Of a DNA stretch of 64,000 nt, positions 28,863-36,285 are shown piece by piece. The notes beneath the pieces were generated by a model, which was not told where the DNA came from, did not search any database, and saw only the letters and a program-made list of their open reading frames with translations. The position numbers were made by a program, and so were the translations under genes. Source of the DNA: Streptomyces violaceusniger Tu 4113 (lineage in GTDB: Bacteria > Actinomycetota > Actinomycetes > Streptomycetales > Streptomycetaceae); the NCBI RefSeq assembly GCF_000147815.2, contig NC_015957.1, positions 9,734,001 to 9,798,000 on the forward strand, read 5' to 3'. The number at the start of each line of letters is the position of its first letter. Position 1 is the first letter of the stretch.

Positions 28863-30580
28863 TGCCAGCCGAGATCCAGCACCCCCTGGCGGTGCTGTTC
28901 ACGCTGCCGGACGGCGTCATCCACCACGGTGTCCTGCACGATCTGCCGAACCAGCAGCTTGCCACGGACCTGGCCGTGGGACTGGTTGCGGCCACGCATC
29001 CGCACGGGCCGATCCGCACCCGCTCGGTGGCCCGGCAGTACATGACGACGATGCGCCGGATGGCGCGCGACCTCGATGCCTGGGGTGTCACGGGCGGTCT
29101 TGCCGATCTGACCCCGGGCACTCTGGTCCAGTACTGGCTGACCTGCGACTACCACCGCGAACGGCGCATCCGCGTGGTGCTGGACGCCTTCCAGGAGACA
29201 GCCGGAGGACTGGACCCGGGTATCTGCCGTCACCTGGCCGGGCGGCGGATCAACAAGGTGCAGAAGAGCCGGCCCAACCAGCCCTACAGCGACGGTGAAT
29301 GGCGGCGGCTGGAAGCCTCCTGCACCGAACAGATCGCGGCGGCCCGCCGCGCACACCGTCAGGCGCAGGAGGCAGCCGGCCGGGGTGCCGATCCGTCCGT
29401 CCACGGCGTCACCTTCGACAACCTCGCCTGGCTCTGGCTCCACGCGGGCCCCGCGGAGGCGAGAAAGGCCATCGAGCGGTTCGGCACGATGGGCGCCGGT
29501 GTTGACCGGGCTCAGCTCGCAGCGGTCGAAGCCGCGCTGTTCCCGGCCTCGGAGACGGCGTTCGCCTACCTCACGCTGTTTGCGATGCGCACGGGCATCG
29601 TCCCTGACGGCATCGACGCCCTGCGACTCGACAACATCACCCGGACCTCGGCGAACACCGTCCTGCTCTCCTACCGCAAGGGCCGCACCGGGGACGAGGC
29701 GCTCAACCTGCCCCGTGATGCCGTGCGGCTGCTGGACCGCTGGCTGGAGCACTCAGCCCAACTACGTGAGCACGCCGGGGATTTGGCTGATCGTGTATGG
29801 ATCTATGTGGGCCGCGACGGACTCGGAAGAGGGCAGGGCAGGATCTTCGACCGCCCCCGCGGCCAGCGCCAGCGCCGGGCCTGGATGGAGTCCTCGGGCG
29901 TGCTCGGCGACGACGGGCAGTCCCTTCCGGTGCACGGCGGCCGGGTCAGGGCCACCTACCACCACCGGCGCGACCGCACGGCCTGGACCGGCCGCACGAC
30001 GATCGACCCCAACCACAGCGCCCGCGTCGAGGGAGATCACTACCTCAGCTCTCACACCCCGGCCCAGCTGGACGCGCTTGAGGGCGTCATCGAGCAGGCC
30101 CAGGGCGATGTGCGGCGCAAGGCCGGCCCGCCGGTCGTGATCAGCGGTGAGGACGCTGCCGCGTTCGCCGCGGGCTTCCCTCGCCTGGTCGAGGAAGCCG
30201 GTCTGGACGCGGCGGCCATCCAGGCTCTGCTCTCCGGTGAGCAGGACATGTTCGTCGCCGCGTGCGCCAGCCCGCTCAACGGCCCGCGCGCCCCGGCGGG
30301 AACCCTGTGTCCGGCCCGGCCCTGGGTGTGTCTGCTGTGTCCGCTCGCCGCGTTCGCGACCCGTCACCTGCCCAATCTGCTCAGGCTCAAGGCGTACTTC
30401 TCCCGGCAGGCCCAGCAGATGACCACCACGCAGTTCCTGCGGATCTTCGGGCCATACACGGCCCGCCTGGACGAGGACATCCTGCCCCGCTTCGGCCCGG
30501 CCGCCATCGAGGCCGTCACCCGGCAGAGCACCGAGACCGCCGCCTTCTTGCCGCTGCACCTGGAGGAACAGCCCCAGTGA
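28862..30580 (+). CDS. Tyrosine recombinase B of the trio
   Basis: A 572-residue divergent tyrosine recombinase. I can place the probable catalytic set as Arg in LFAMRTGIVPDG, Lys in LLSYRKGRTGDE, HGGRVRATYH (HxxR) and PNHSARVEGDHYLS (His ... Tyr), followed by an unusual about 170-residue C-terminal extension with a Cys cluster (TLCPARPWVCLLCPLAAF) that might bind metal. That architecture matches the second, larger recombinase of Tn554-like trios. The ATG overlaps the stop of A; its own stop overlaps the GTG of C (GTGA). Confidence 0.75.
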   Translation: MPAEIQHPLAVLFTLPDGVIHHGVLHDLPNQQLATDLAVGLVAATHPHGPIRTRSVARQYMTTMRRMARDLDAWGVTGGLADLTPGTLVQYWLTCDYHRERRIRVVLDAFQETAGGLDPGICRHLAGRRINKVQKSRPNQPYSDGEWRRLEASCTEQIAAARRAHRQAQEAAGRGADPSVHGVTFDNLAWLWLHAGPAEARKAIERFGTMGAGVDRAQLAAVEAALFPASETAFAYLTLFAMRTGIVPDGIDALRLDNITRTSANTVLLSYRKGRTGDEALNLPRDAVRLLDRWLEHSAQLREHAGDLADRVWIYVGRDGLGRGQGRIFDRPRGQRQRRAWMESSGVLGDDGQSLPVHGGRVRATYHHRRDRTAWTGRTTIDPNHSARVEGDHYLSSHTPAQLDALEGVIEQAQGDVRRKAGPPVVISGEDAAAFAAGFPRLVEEAGLDAAAIQALLSGEQDMFVAACASPLNGPRAPAGTLCPARPWVCLLCPLAAFATRHLPNLLRLKAYFSRQAQQMTTTQFLRIFGPYTARLDEDILPRFGPAAIEAVTRQSTETAAFLPLHLEEQPQ

Positions 30581-32748
30581 CGACCGCCCATGCCTCTTCC
30601 CCGGCCCTGGCCGGGCGGCGCCCCTTCCACGGTCTCCCGGTCATCGAGACCGCCGGCCTGCGGCGTGAGCCCGGCAGCCCGCGGCCCGTATTCGACCAGG
30701 ATGTCTGGGACCTGACCGGCCTCGCCGACGCCCCGGTGGTGATGAGCGCACACCGCAAGATCCTGGACTTCACCGCCATCATCAACCCCCGCTGGCGGCA
30801 GGTTGCCCGCGAGTACCTGATGGCGCGGATGGCCCCGCTCCATCCGGACGTGGCCGTCTTGCCGCAGGCGTTCCGCACCCCACTGAACCCGAACTCCCTC
30901 TGGTCCGAACTCAAGCACCTGGCCCTGTGGTTCAACCACCTCACCGCGGTTGGCATCACCTCGCTGTCGCAGGTCCGCCAGCATCACTGCGACGTCTATC
31001 TCGCGGCTGCCTCGCGCAGTGCCACCGACCCTGACCGGCTGCTGTCACCCGCGACCACGGTGGCGATGGTCCGCATTCCACAGTTCCTCGTCCTCTATAC
31101 AGAGATCCTCAGCGATTGCTACCAGCCGGGCTTCACCCCGTGGCCGGGCCGCAGCGCGGACGAGGTCACGGGATATGTACGCAGTGACGAGAACCGGGTG
31201 CCGCCGGTCCCGGACACCCTGTTGCGGCCTCTACTGGCGAACTGTCTGTACTTGCTGGAGACGATCGGCCCGCTGCTGGTGGCCGAGGCGGCCGTGGCCC
31301 GCGCTGCCGACCAACGTGAGGCCGCCTCGCGGCGCGGCCTGCTGGTCACTGAGGTCGATGGCTTGCGCGAGGTCATCGAGCGACGGCGAGAGACCGGGCT
31401 TGCCGCTGCACGGGCCGCTGACGCGACCGTCACTCAGCGCTTGAAGCGCGGATGGGACGCGGGCGACCCGCTCCTGCACATGTCGTGGCATCCGCTCGTC
31501 GTTCAGGCGGCGGGAGCCATGGGACACCGCAGGGACCTGGAGAGACTCCGTCCCGAACTGGAACGGTGGGTAAGTGAGTGCGGCCTTCAGCAGCCCTGGT
31601 GCCGCGATGCAGCCCTGGTGTCCCGCCCCGATGACGGCACCCCGGTGCCCTGGGCCCTGCCGATGGCCCGGCACCAACTGGACGTCACGGTCCATGCCGT
31701 CACCTCTGCCGCCTACTTCCTCACCTCGGCGCTTTCCGGGATGCGTTCCTCGGAACTGGCGGAACTGACGAGCAACTGCCGCCAGCAGGAACAGCGGCCC
31801 GGCGGCGGCACCCGCTACCGCTTGGTCTCCCGCCGCATCAAGGGCGAGGTATTCGGCGGGACCGAGGACGCGTGGGTAGTCACCGAAGACGTGCACCTGG
31901 CCATCGCCACCGCCGAAGCCCTCACAGGCGCCGCCCCGGGTGAGCGGCTGTTCGCCAAGGCATCCAACAACAGCAACAGCCGCTATACCGCCCTGCGCGC
32001 ATGGGTGAACGGCGAGTACGGACAGCGGCTCGGCCTGGAGCCCATCCCCGACGGCCCGGTCAATCCCCGAGCTCTGCGGCGCACGCTCGCGATGGCCATC
32101 GCCCAGCGCCCGCACGGCCTTATGGCCGTGAAACTGCACCTCAAGCATGCCAGCGTCGCCACAGCCGAGGGCTATGCCGCCCGCCCCGGCGGACACCAGG
32201 CCGCCTTCGCCGCCGAAGTCGCCGCCGAGGAAGAAGCCGAACACCTGCGGTTGACCGTCGCCGCCTACGAGGACTACCAGCGCGGCATCCTGCCCAGCGG
32301 CCAAGGCGCCCGCGACCTCATTGGCGCCTTCAGGGCCGTCGACCAAGTCCTGGGGCGGCACGACGCCGGGCCGGTCACCGTCATCGACGACCGGCGCGTC
32401 GAGCGAGTCCTCAAAGCGAAGGCGAAGACCCTGCACCTCGGTGTCGGCAACTACTGCTGGTTCTCCGATCCGGGCAAGGCATTGTGCCTGAAAATCGCCG
32501 GCACCCCGGACGCAGCCGAGCCGCTGATGGGGATGTGCGACTCGGCCCGCTGCCCGCAGGCCACCCACCACCCCCAGCACCGGCAGATCTGGGCCGAACA
32601 CGCCGACAGCACTCGGGCCGTGTTTCTCGGCAACCCCAGACTCTCCAAGCCCGAACGGGCCCGAGCCCAGGCCGCCTTCGACCGTGCCACTCGCATCGTC
32701 GCCGATATCGACGCTGCCGGCCACCCTGACGAGGAGCCGCGCTCATGA
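30577..32748 (+). CDS. Tyrosine recombinase C of the trio
   Basis: A 723-residue recombinase, the largest of the trio. Catalytic-type motifs: Arg in SALSGMRSSELAELT, NPRALRRTLAMAIAQ (box II, without the usual leading His), and LHLKHASVATAEGYA (His ... Tyr). The C-terminal part has Cys residues (NYCWFSDPGKALCLK, MGMCDSARCPQATHH) that look like a small metal site. GTG start inside the end of B; ends in ATGA with the small gene downstream. Strict translational coupling implies that all four proteins are made together for one recombination machine. Confidence 0.72.
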   Translation: MTTAHASSPALAGRRPFHGLPVIETAGLRREPGSPRPVFDQDVWDLTGLADAPVVMSAHRKILDFTAIINPRWRQVAREYLMARMAPLHPDVAVLPQAFRTPLNPNSLWSELKHLALWFNHLTAVGITSLSQVRQHHCDVYLAAASRSATDPDRLLSPATTVAMVRIPQFLVLYTEILSDCYQPGFTPWPGRSADEVTGYVRSDENRVPPVPDTLLRPLLANCLYLLETIGPLLVAEAAVARAADQREAASRRGLLVTEVDGLREVIERRRETGLAAARAADATVTQRLKRGWDAGDPLLHMSWHPLVVQAAGAMGHRRDLERLRPELERWVSECGLQQPWCRDAALVSRPDDGTPVPWALPMARHQLDVTVHAVTSAAYFLTSALSGMRSSELAELTSNCRQQEQRPGGGTRYRLVSRRIKGEVFGGTEDAWVVTEDVHLAIATAEALTGAAPGERLFAKASNNSNSRYTALRAWVNGEYGQRLGLEPIPDGPVNPRALRRTLAMAIAQRPHGLMAVKLHLKHASVATAEGYAARPGGHQAAFAAEVAAEEEAEHLRLTVAAYEDYQRGILPSGQGARDLIGAFRAVDQVLGRHDAGPVTVIDDRRVERVLKAKAKTLHLGVGNYCWFSDPGKALCLKIAGTPDAAEPLMGMCDSARCPQATHHPQHRQIWAEHADSTRAVFLGNPRLSKPERARAQAAFDRATRIVADIDAAGHPDEEPRS

Positions 32749-33170
32749 TGCACAACCCCCAAGCGGAACCCGAGGCCAGGATTCAGAACGCGATGCGGCA
32801 ACTTCTCGCCGGGCCCGTTCCCGACGGGCTGAAGTGCGACGTCAAGAGCTTGTGCACCCTCGCAGGAGTACCGCGAGCGACGCTCTACCGCACCTACCCA
32901 CACCTCAAGGCCGAGTTCGACCGTCAGCGCCAAGCCGCCCAGGAAGCCGGACAGCAGCCCGACCCACGCCTGGCTCAGATCGAACGTCTCAAGGCCGAGG
33001 TTGCCACTCTGCGCGAGCGCCTCAGCAGGAAGAACACTGAGCTAGACGCTCTGAAGGAGTTCCAGGCCACAGCCCTGTCCCGCCTCGCAGCCCAGCACGA
33101 AGAGATCACCACGCTTCGACGACAGCTTGACGCCACCCCGGTGGCGTCAGTCCGCACACTTCCTCGATAG
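32745..33170 (+). CDS. Small coiled-coil accessory protein of the recombinase trio
   Basis: A 141-residue protein with an N-terminal helix-turn-helix-like part (CDVKSLCTLAGVPRATLYRT) and a long C-terminal coiled coil (LAQIERLKAEVATLRERLSR). It corresponds in size and position to Tn554 TnpC or the fourth orf of RIT/GIT modules, which aids orientation or efficiency of transposition. ATGA overlap with recombinase C. A perfect 9-bp hairpin (GACGCCACC/GGTGGCGTC, 33129-33148) lies within its last codons. Confidence 0.72.
   Translation: MMHNPQAEPEARIQNAMRQLLAGPVPDGLKCDVKSLCTLAGVPRATLYRTYPHLKAEFDRQRQAAQEAGQQPDPRLAQIERLKAEVATLRERLSRKNTELDALKEFQATALSRLAAQHEEITTLRRQLDATPVASVRTLPR
33129..33148. terminator. 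Hairpin at the end of the recombinase operon
   Basis: Perfect stem of 9 bp with a 2-nt CC loop, overlapping the last codons of the accessory gene. It could stop transcription leaving the trio, or be part of the element's right end. No T-run follows. Confidence 0.5.
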
Positions 33171-33203
33171 CGTGGAGTTAGACCCGAGTGATGAGGAGGG
33201 CGC

Positions 33204-34127
33204 GTGCGACTCGCGCTGGACGCACTGTTCGCTGACGTGCCCGCGGAGCAGCTCGATGAAGCTCGCGACTTCTACAAGTCGAGGGCGGCAGGCCGTGGCC
33301 CCGGCTCACTGGAGGAGCTGAAGGATGTCCGAGCGAAGAGGTCAGCTCCTCCTGCTCCTGCCGCCGATCCGCCTGCCATCGAAGAGACGATCGAAGCCGC
33401 AGAAGCACGCGTCCCTGTCAGAATCTTCACTCCTATCGACGGTCCGCCGCAGGGCGTCTACCTGGACATACACGGCGGCGGCTTCTACATGGACTCCGCA
33501 GCGCGAGGAGACAAACGCAACCGCGAACTCGCAGACGCCCTCCACCTCGCCGTTGTCAGCGTCGACTACCGGCTGGCCCCCGAGCACCCGTGGCCAGCGG
33601 CACCCGACGACTGCGAAGCAGCGGCGCTCTGGCTCGTCGAAGAAGCCGATGCCCGCTTCGGAACGTCCCGACTTGCGATCGGCGGGAGCTCCGCGGGAGC
33701 CACACTCGCCTTGGCGACCCTGCTCCGGCTGAGGGACAGAGATACCGTTGGTCAGTTCACCGGCGCGGCACTCCAATTCGGGACCTACGACCTGAGCGCA
33801 CGAACCCCGGCCGGTCGCCGCATCGCGGACGAATACTTCATCCAGGCGTACGCCGGCCATGTGGAAGACCGCACCGTTCCCGACATCTCTCCCATCTACG
33901 GCGTTCTTCGCGGGCTTCCCCCAACGCTGCTGATCGTCGGAAGCGCAGACGTGTTGCTGGAAGACAACCTGGCGCTGGCAGGTCGGTTGTCAGCGGCTGG
34001 CAATGACGTCGAGCTCCGGGTCTACCCCGACTCACCTCACGGCTTCACGGCCCACCCCACGGCAATGGCCAGGACAGCGCTCAGCAGCGTCGACTCCTGG
34101 CTGCGCGACCGGATTACGCAATCGTAG
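33204..34127 (+). CDS. HSL-family alpha/beta hydrolase (esterase)
   Basis: A 307-residue hormone-sensitive-lipase-type esterase. YLDIHGGGFYM is the HGGG oxyanion motif, VSVDYRLAPEHPWPAAPDD is family-specific, LAIGGSSAGATLAL holds the serine (GxSxG), with Asp in VGSADVLLEDN and His in YPDSPHGFTAHP. The GTG start at 33204 has GAGGAGG 4-5 nt upstream. It lies directly beyond the recombinase element and could be cargo. Probably acts on short-chain esters; substrate unknown. Confidence 0.85.
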   Translation: MRLALDALFADVPAEQLDEARDFYKSRAAGRGPGSLEELKDVRAKRSAPPAPAADPPAIEETIEAAEARVPVRIFTPIDGPPQGVYLDIHGGGFYMDSAARGDKRNRELADALHLAVVSVDYRLAPEHPWPAAPDDCEAAALWLVEEADARFGTSRLAIGGSSAGATLALATLLRLRDRDTVGQFTGAALQFGTYDLSARTPAGRRIADEYFIQAYAGHVEDRTVPDISPIYGVLRGLPPTLLIVGSADVLLEDNLALAGRLSAAGNDVELRVYPDSPHGFTAHPTAMARTALSSVDSWLRDRITQS

Positions 34128-34260
34128 GGACTGACCGCGATCTCGAAGGATCCCAGTCCCAGAGGTCGATTACGTGAGACACAGCCTCGCGCACTCCCGC
34201 CGACGTGGGCGGCAAACCATCAGGCGCGCAGTCGACATCGATCGACCGGACACGTCTCAT
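34112..34260 (-). CDS. Possible 49-residue ORF or gene remnant
   Basis: The minus strand from ATG 34258-34260 reads SIDVDCAPDGLPPTSAGVRE and continues to a TAA at 34112, overlapping the esterase 3' end by 16 bp. The peptide looks protein-like, but I do not recognise a family and see no strong ribosome-binding site. It may be the end of a lost gene. Confidence 0.25.
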
Positions 34261-34734
34261 GCCCGGCTATCGCGCGTATCCGATCTTGATTTCGGTGCGG
34301 ACGAGCGGTTCGGCGACGAGGAGGTCCGGCTCGTCGGCCGGTTCGGGGGTGGTCATGGCCCCGGGTCATGTCAGAAAACGGTGGCCTTGGGTTGTTGACT
34401 GGCTCAGGTTTTTGAAGGGGTTTTTGAACGCCTTGCGGGCTCCAGGTAGTCCCGCAGAGCGATCTTCAGAAAACGAAGGTTTTTTGAAGAACTGAAAGGC
34501 GATCAGGTGACCCGGAGGACGGCGCGGACGGCTTCGTGACCGGCAGAGCGAAGGCGCCCAGGAGCGGGTCGAGCAATGGCGAGACTGGCTGTGTCAGGTC
34601 CCAGAGGGGCCGTTTCTCGGTGACTCGGGCGGGAGGCCCAAGGGGAGGAATGGGCCCCGGGCCGACCACCTGGAAGGGAATGGCGAGCAAGGCCCGGGGT
34701 GGAGGTCGCGGCCCGAGTGAGGCCGGGGCTGGCC
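34261..34734. other. Gene-poor interval with AT-rich repeats
   Basis: 474 bp without a supportable gene. GGTTTTTGAA occurs at 34407-34416 and 34419-34428, with a third slightly longer copy at 34478-34488. TCAGAAAACG occurs at 34371-34380 and 34466-34475. The patch is clearly less GC-rich than the rest and looks like a mobile-element scar or end. Confidence 0.5.
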
Positions 34735-35658
34735 CTACTCTGCTGACGTGTGCGCTGCGCTCGCGACGCGGATGCGCTGGCCGAGGAAGAGTGCTGCGCG
34801 GTCCAGTGCCTCGTCCGCCTCGTCCAGGACGCCGGCGAACGCCTGGAACACGTGCGGCACGTCGGCGGTGATATCCAGGACGACGTCCACTCCGGCTGCC
34901 CTCGCACGCGTGGCCAGGCGCGTGGAGTCGTCCAGCAGGATCTCGTTGGTGCCTACCTGGATCAGCATCGGGGGGAAGCTGGTCAGGTCGGCGAGGACGG
35001 CCGGGCTGAGCAGGGGCTGATGCGGGTCGGCTCCGGCGAGGTACATGGCTCCGGTGTGTTCAACGGCCTCGCGGGTGAAGATCGGGTCGATGCCCGTTTT
35101 GGTGTCCATGCTCTCGCCGGTTCGGGTGGCGTCGAGGCCTGGGGAGAACGCCACGATGGCGGCGGGCAGCGGGAGGCCCGCGTCGCGGGCGGCGAGGCAG
35201 GTGGTGACGGTGAGGCCGCCGCCGGCGGAGTCGCCGGCGAACGCGATGGTCGAAGGGTCTTTGCCGCTGTCAAGGAGGGCGCGGTAGGCGCTCAGCGTGT
35301 CTTCGATTGCGGCCGGGAACGGGTGCTCGGGGGCAAGCCGGTAGTCCAGCGAGTACGCCCCGAGGCCGGTCTTGGCCACGAGGTGTCCCGTCAGCGACAG
35401 GGCGGTCTCGGGAGAGCCGAACACCCAGCCGCCGCCATGGAAGTAAAGGATCGTCCCGGCGCGCGGCCCGTTGTCCGGCTCGACATACAGTGCGGGTCGG
35501 TCGCCGAGCGTCGTCTGCGTGGTGCGGATGCCGTCGGGCACGGTCATCTGGGCCATCAGCGCCTTAAATCCGGCTCGGATCTCCTCGACCGACCGGGGAC
35601 CCTCGGGTCGGGGCTGCCGCAGCATCGCGTCGACCTTCGCGCGCTGTTCCTTGCTCAT
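34735..35658 (-). CDS. HSL-family alpha/beta hydrolase (acetyl esterase-like)
   Basis: A 307-residue esterase. ILYFHGGGWVFGSPE (HGGG), SLDYRLAPEHPFPAAIED, IAFAGDSAGGGLTVT (GDSAG nucleophile), VGTNEILLDDSTRL (Asp) and DITADVPHVFQAF (His) give the complete catalytic machinery. The frame is open for ten codons further upstream, but ATG 35656-35658 has GGGAG 7 nt upstream. It is divergent from a MarR regulator across 69 bp with palindromes, so regulation by that protein is likely. Confidence 0.86.
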   Translation of the reverse strand: MSKEQRAKVDAMLRQPRPEGPRSVEEIRAGFKALMAQMTVPDGIRTTQTTLGDRPALYVEPDNGPRAGTILYFHGGGWVFGSPETALSLTGHLVAKTGLGAYSLDYRLAPEHPFPAAIEDTLSAYRALLDSGKDPSTIAFAGDSAGGGLTVTTCLAARDAGLPLPAAIVAFSPGLDATRTGESMDTKTGIDPIFTREAVEHTGAMYLAGADPHQPLLSPAVLADLTSFPPMLIQVGTNEILLDDSTRLATRARAAGVDVVLDITADVPHVFQAFAGVLDEADEALDRAALFLGQRIRVASAAHTSAE

Positions 35659-35734
35659 AGGTACGCTCCCACCGTAGGTGACTTCCATGGAACTATATGC
35701 TGTGGAATATAAGTTAGACTAGATGCCATGGCAT
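35659..35734. promoter_or_regulatory. Divergent promoter region with two perfect palindromes
   Basis: The 69-bp esterase-marR gap is AT-rich and contains TTCCATGGAA (35683-35692). The 12-bp palindrome ATGCCATGGCAT (35723-35734) overlaps the marR start codon. They share the CCATGG core, 40 bp apart, as expected for a dimeric MarR operator pair. Confidence 0.55.
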
Positions 35735-36204
35735 CCACATCGAGCGGCGGAACGGTCGAGCTCTCAGGCTTCTTCGCCGACCTGGTCCGATGCGAGACGC
35801 GTCTGTACAACGCCCTCAACGACCGTCTCCGCGAGCGGCACGGGATCGTCACCTCGCAGTTCGAGGCCCTGCGCTACCTGCGCGACCACCCAGGGTCCCG
35901 CGTGGCGGACCTCGCCGCCGAATTCGCCATCGGTATCGGGGCGACCAGCAAAACCATCGACCGCCTGGAGAAGCAGGGTTGGGCCGCCCGACAGCCGAAC
36001 CCAGCCGACCGCCGCTCCTCGCTGCTGGCCCTGACCGACAACGGCACCCAGCTCGTCGGCGCGGCAGAGAAAACCTTCACCGCCGAAGTGGCCGAGCTGA
36101 TCGGAGGCACTCTCGACAGCTCCTCAGCGACGGCCGCCGCACAGGCCCTCTCCAAGCTGCGCTCCGTGCTCGAACGCAACCAGATCGGCACACCCACGGG
36201 CTGA
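35728..36204 (+). CDS. MarR-family transcriptional regulator
   Basis: A 158-residue winged-helix regulator. TSQFEALRYLRDHPGSRVAD, LAAEFAIGIGATSKTIDRLE (recognition helix) and ARQPNPADRRSSLLALTDNG (wing with the DRR motif) are typical. ATG 35728 lies within the palindrome ATGCCATGGCAT, suggesting autoregulation. Likely repressor of the divergent esterase at 34735-35658; ligand unknown. Confidence 0.88.
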   Translation: MASTSSGGTVELSGFFADLVRCETRLYNALNDRLRERHGIVTSQFEALRYLRDHPGSRVADLAAEFAIGIGATSKTIDRLEKQGWAARQPNPADRRSSLLALTDNGTQLVGAAEKTFTAEVAELIGGTLDSSSATAAAQALSKLRSVLERNQIGTPTG

Positions 36205-36285
36205 CGAGCATCACCTCGTGCCGGGGCTGCGGCACCGGGCCTGCGCGGGGTACAGCGAGCGGCCCAACGGATCGGATGCGCGGGA

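Larger units (their letters stand above)
27324..33188 (+). mobile_element. Tyrosine-recombinase-trio element (RIT / Tn554-like)
   Basis: Four overlapping plus-strand genes (three tyrosine recombinases and a small coiled-coil protein) inserted into a resolvase gene on the left. Tn554 tnpABC, RIT elements and GIT-type integrase modules have this arrangement. The 9-mer AGACCCGAG occurs at 27324-27332 and 33180-33188 and may mark the ends, but this is uncertain. Left-end sequence between 27333 and 27420 holds two related GTTAGCTCT...GTCTCGTG units that look like recombinase-binding repeats. Confidence 0.6.

Noticed and set aside
28862..30580. Treating recombinase B as a non-catalytic partner
   Set aside because: A plausible R, K, HGGR, H and Y series is visible in the right order, so I kept it as a possible active recombinase.
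36205..36285. Tn3 terminal inverted repeats pairing with about 39447-39486
   Set aside because: Only an 8-bp identity (TGCCGGGG) plus scattered matches, which is not convincing in DNA this rich in GC.
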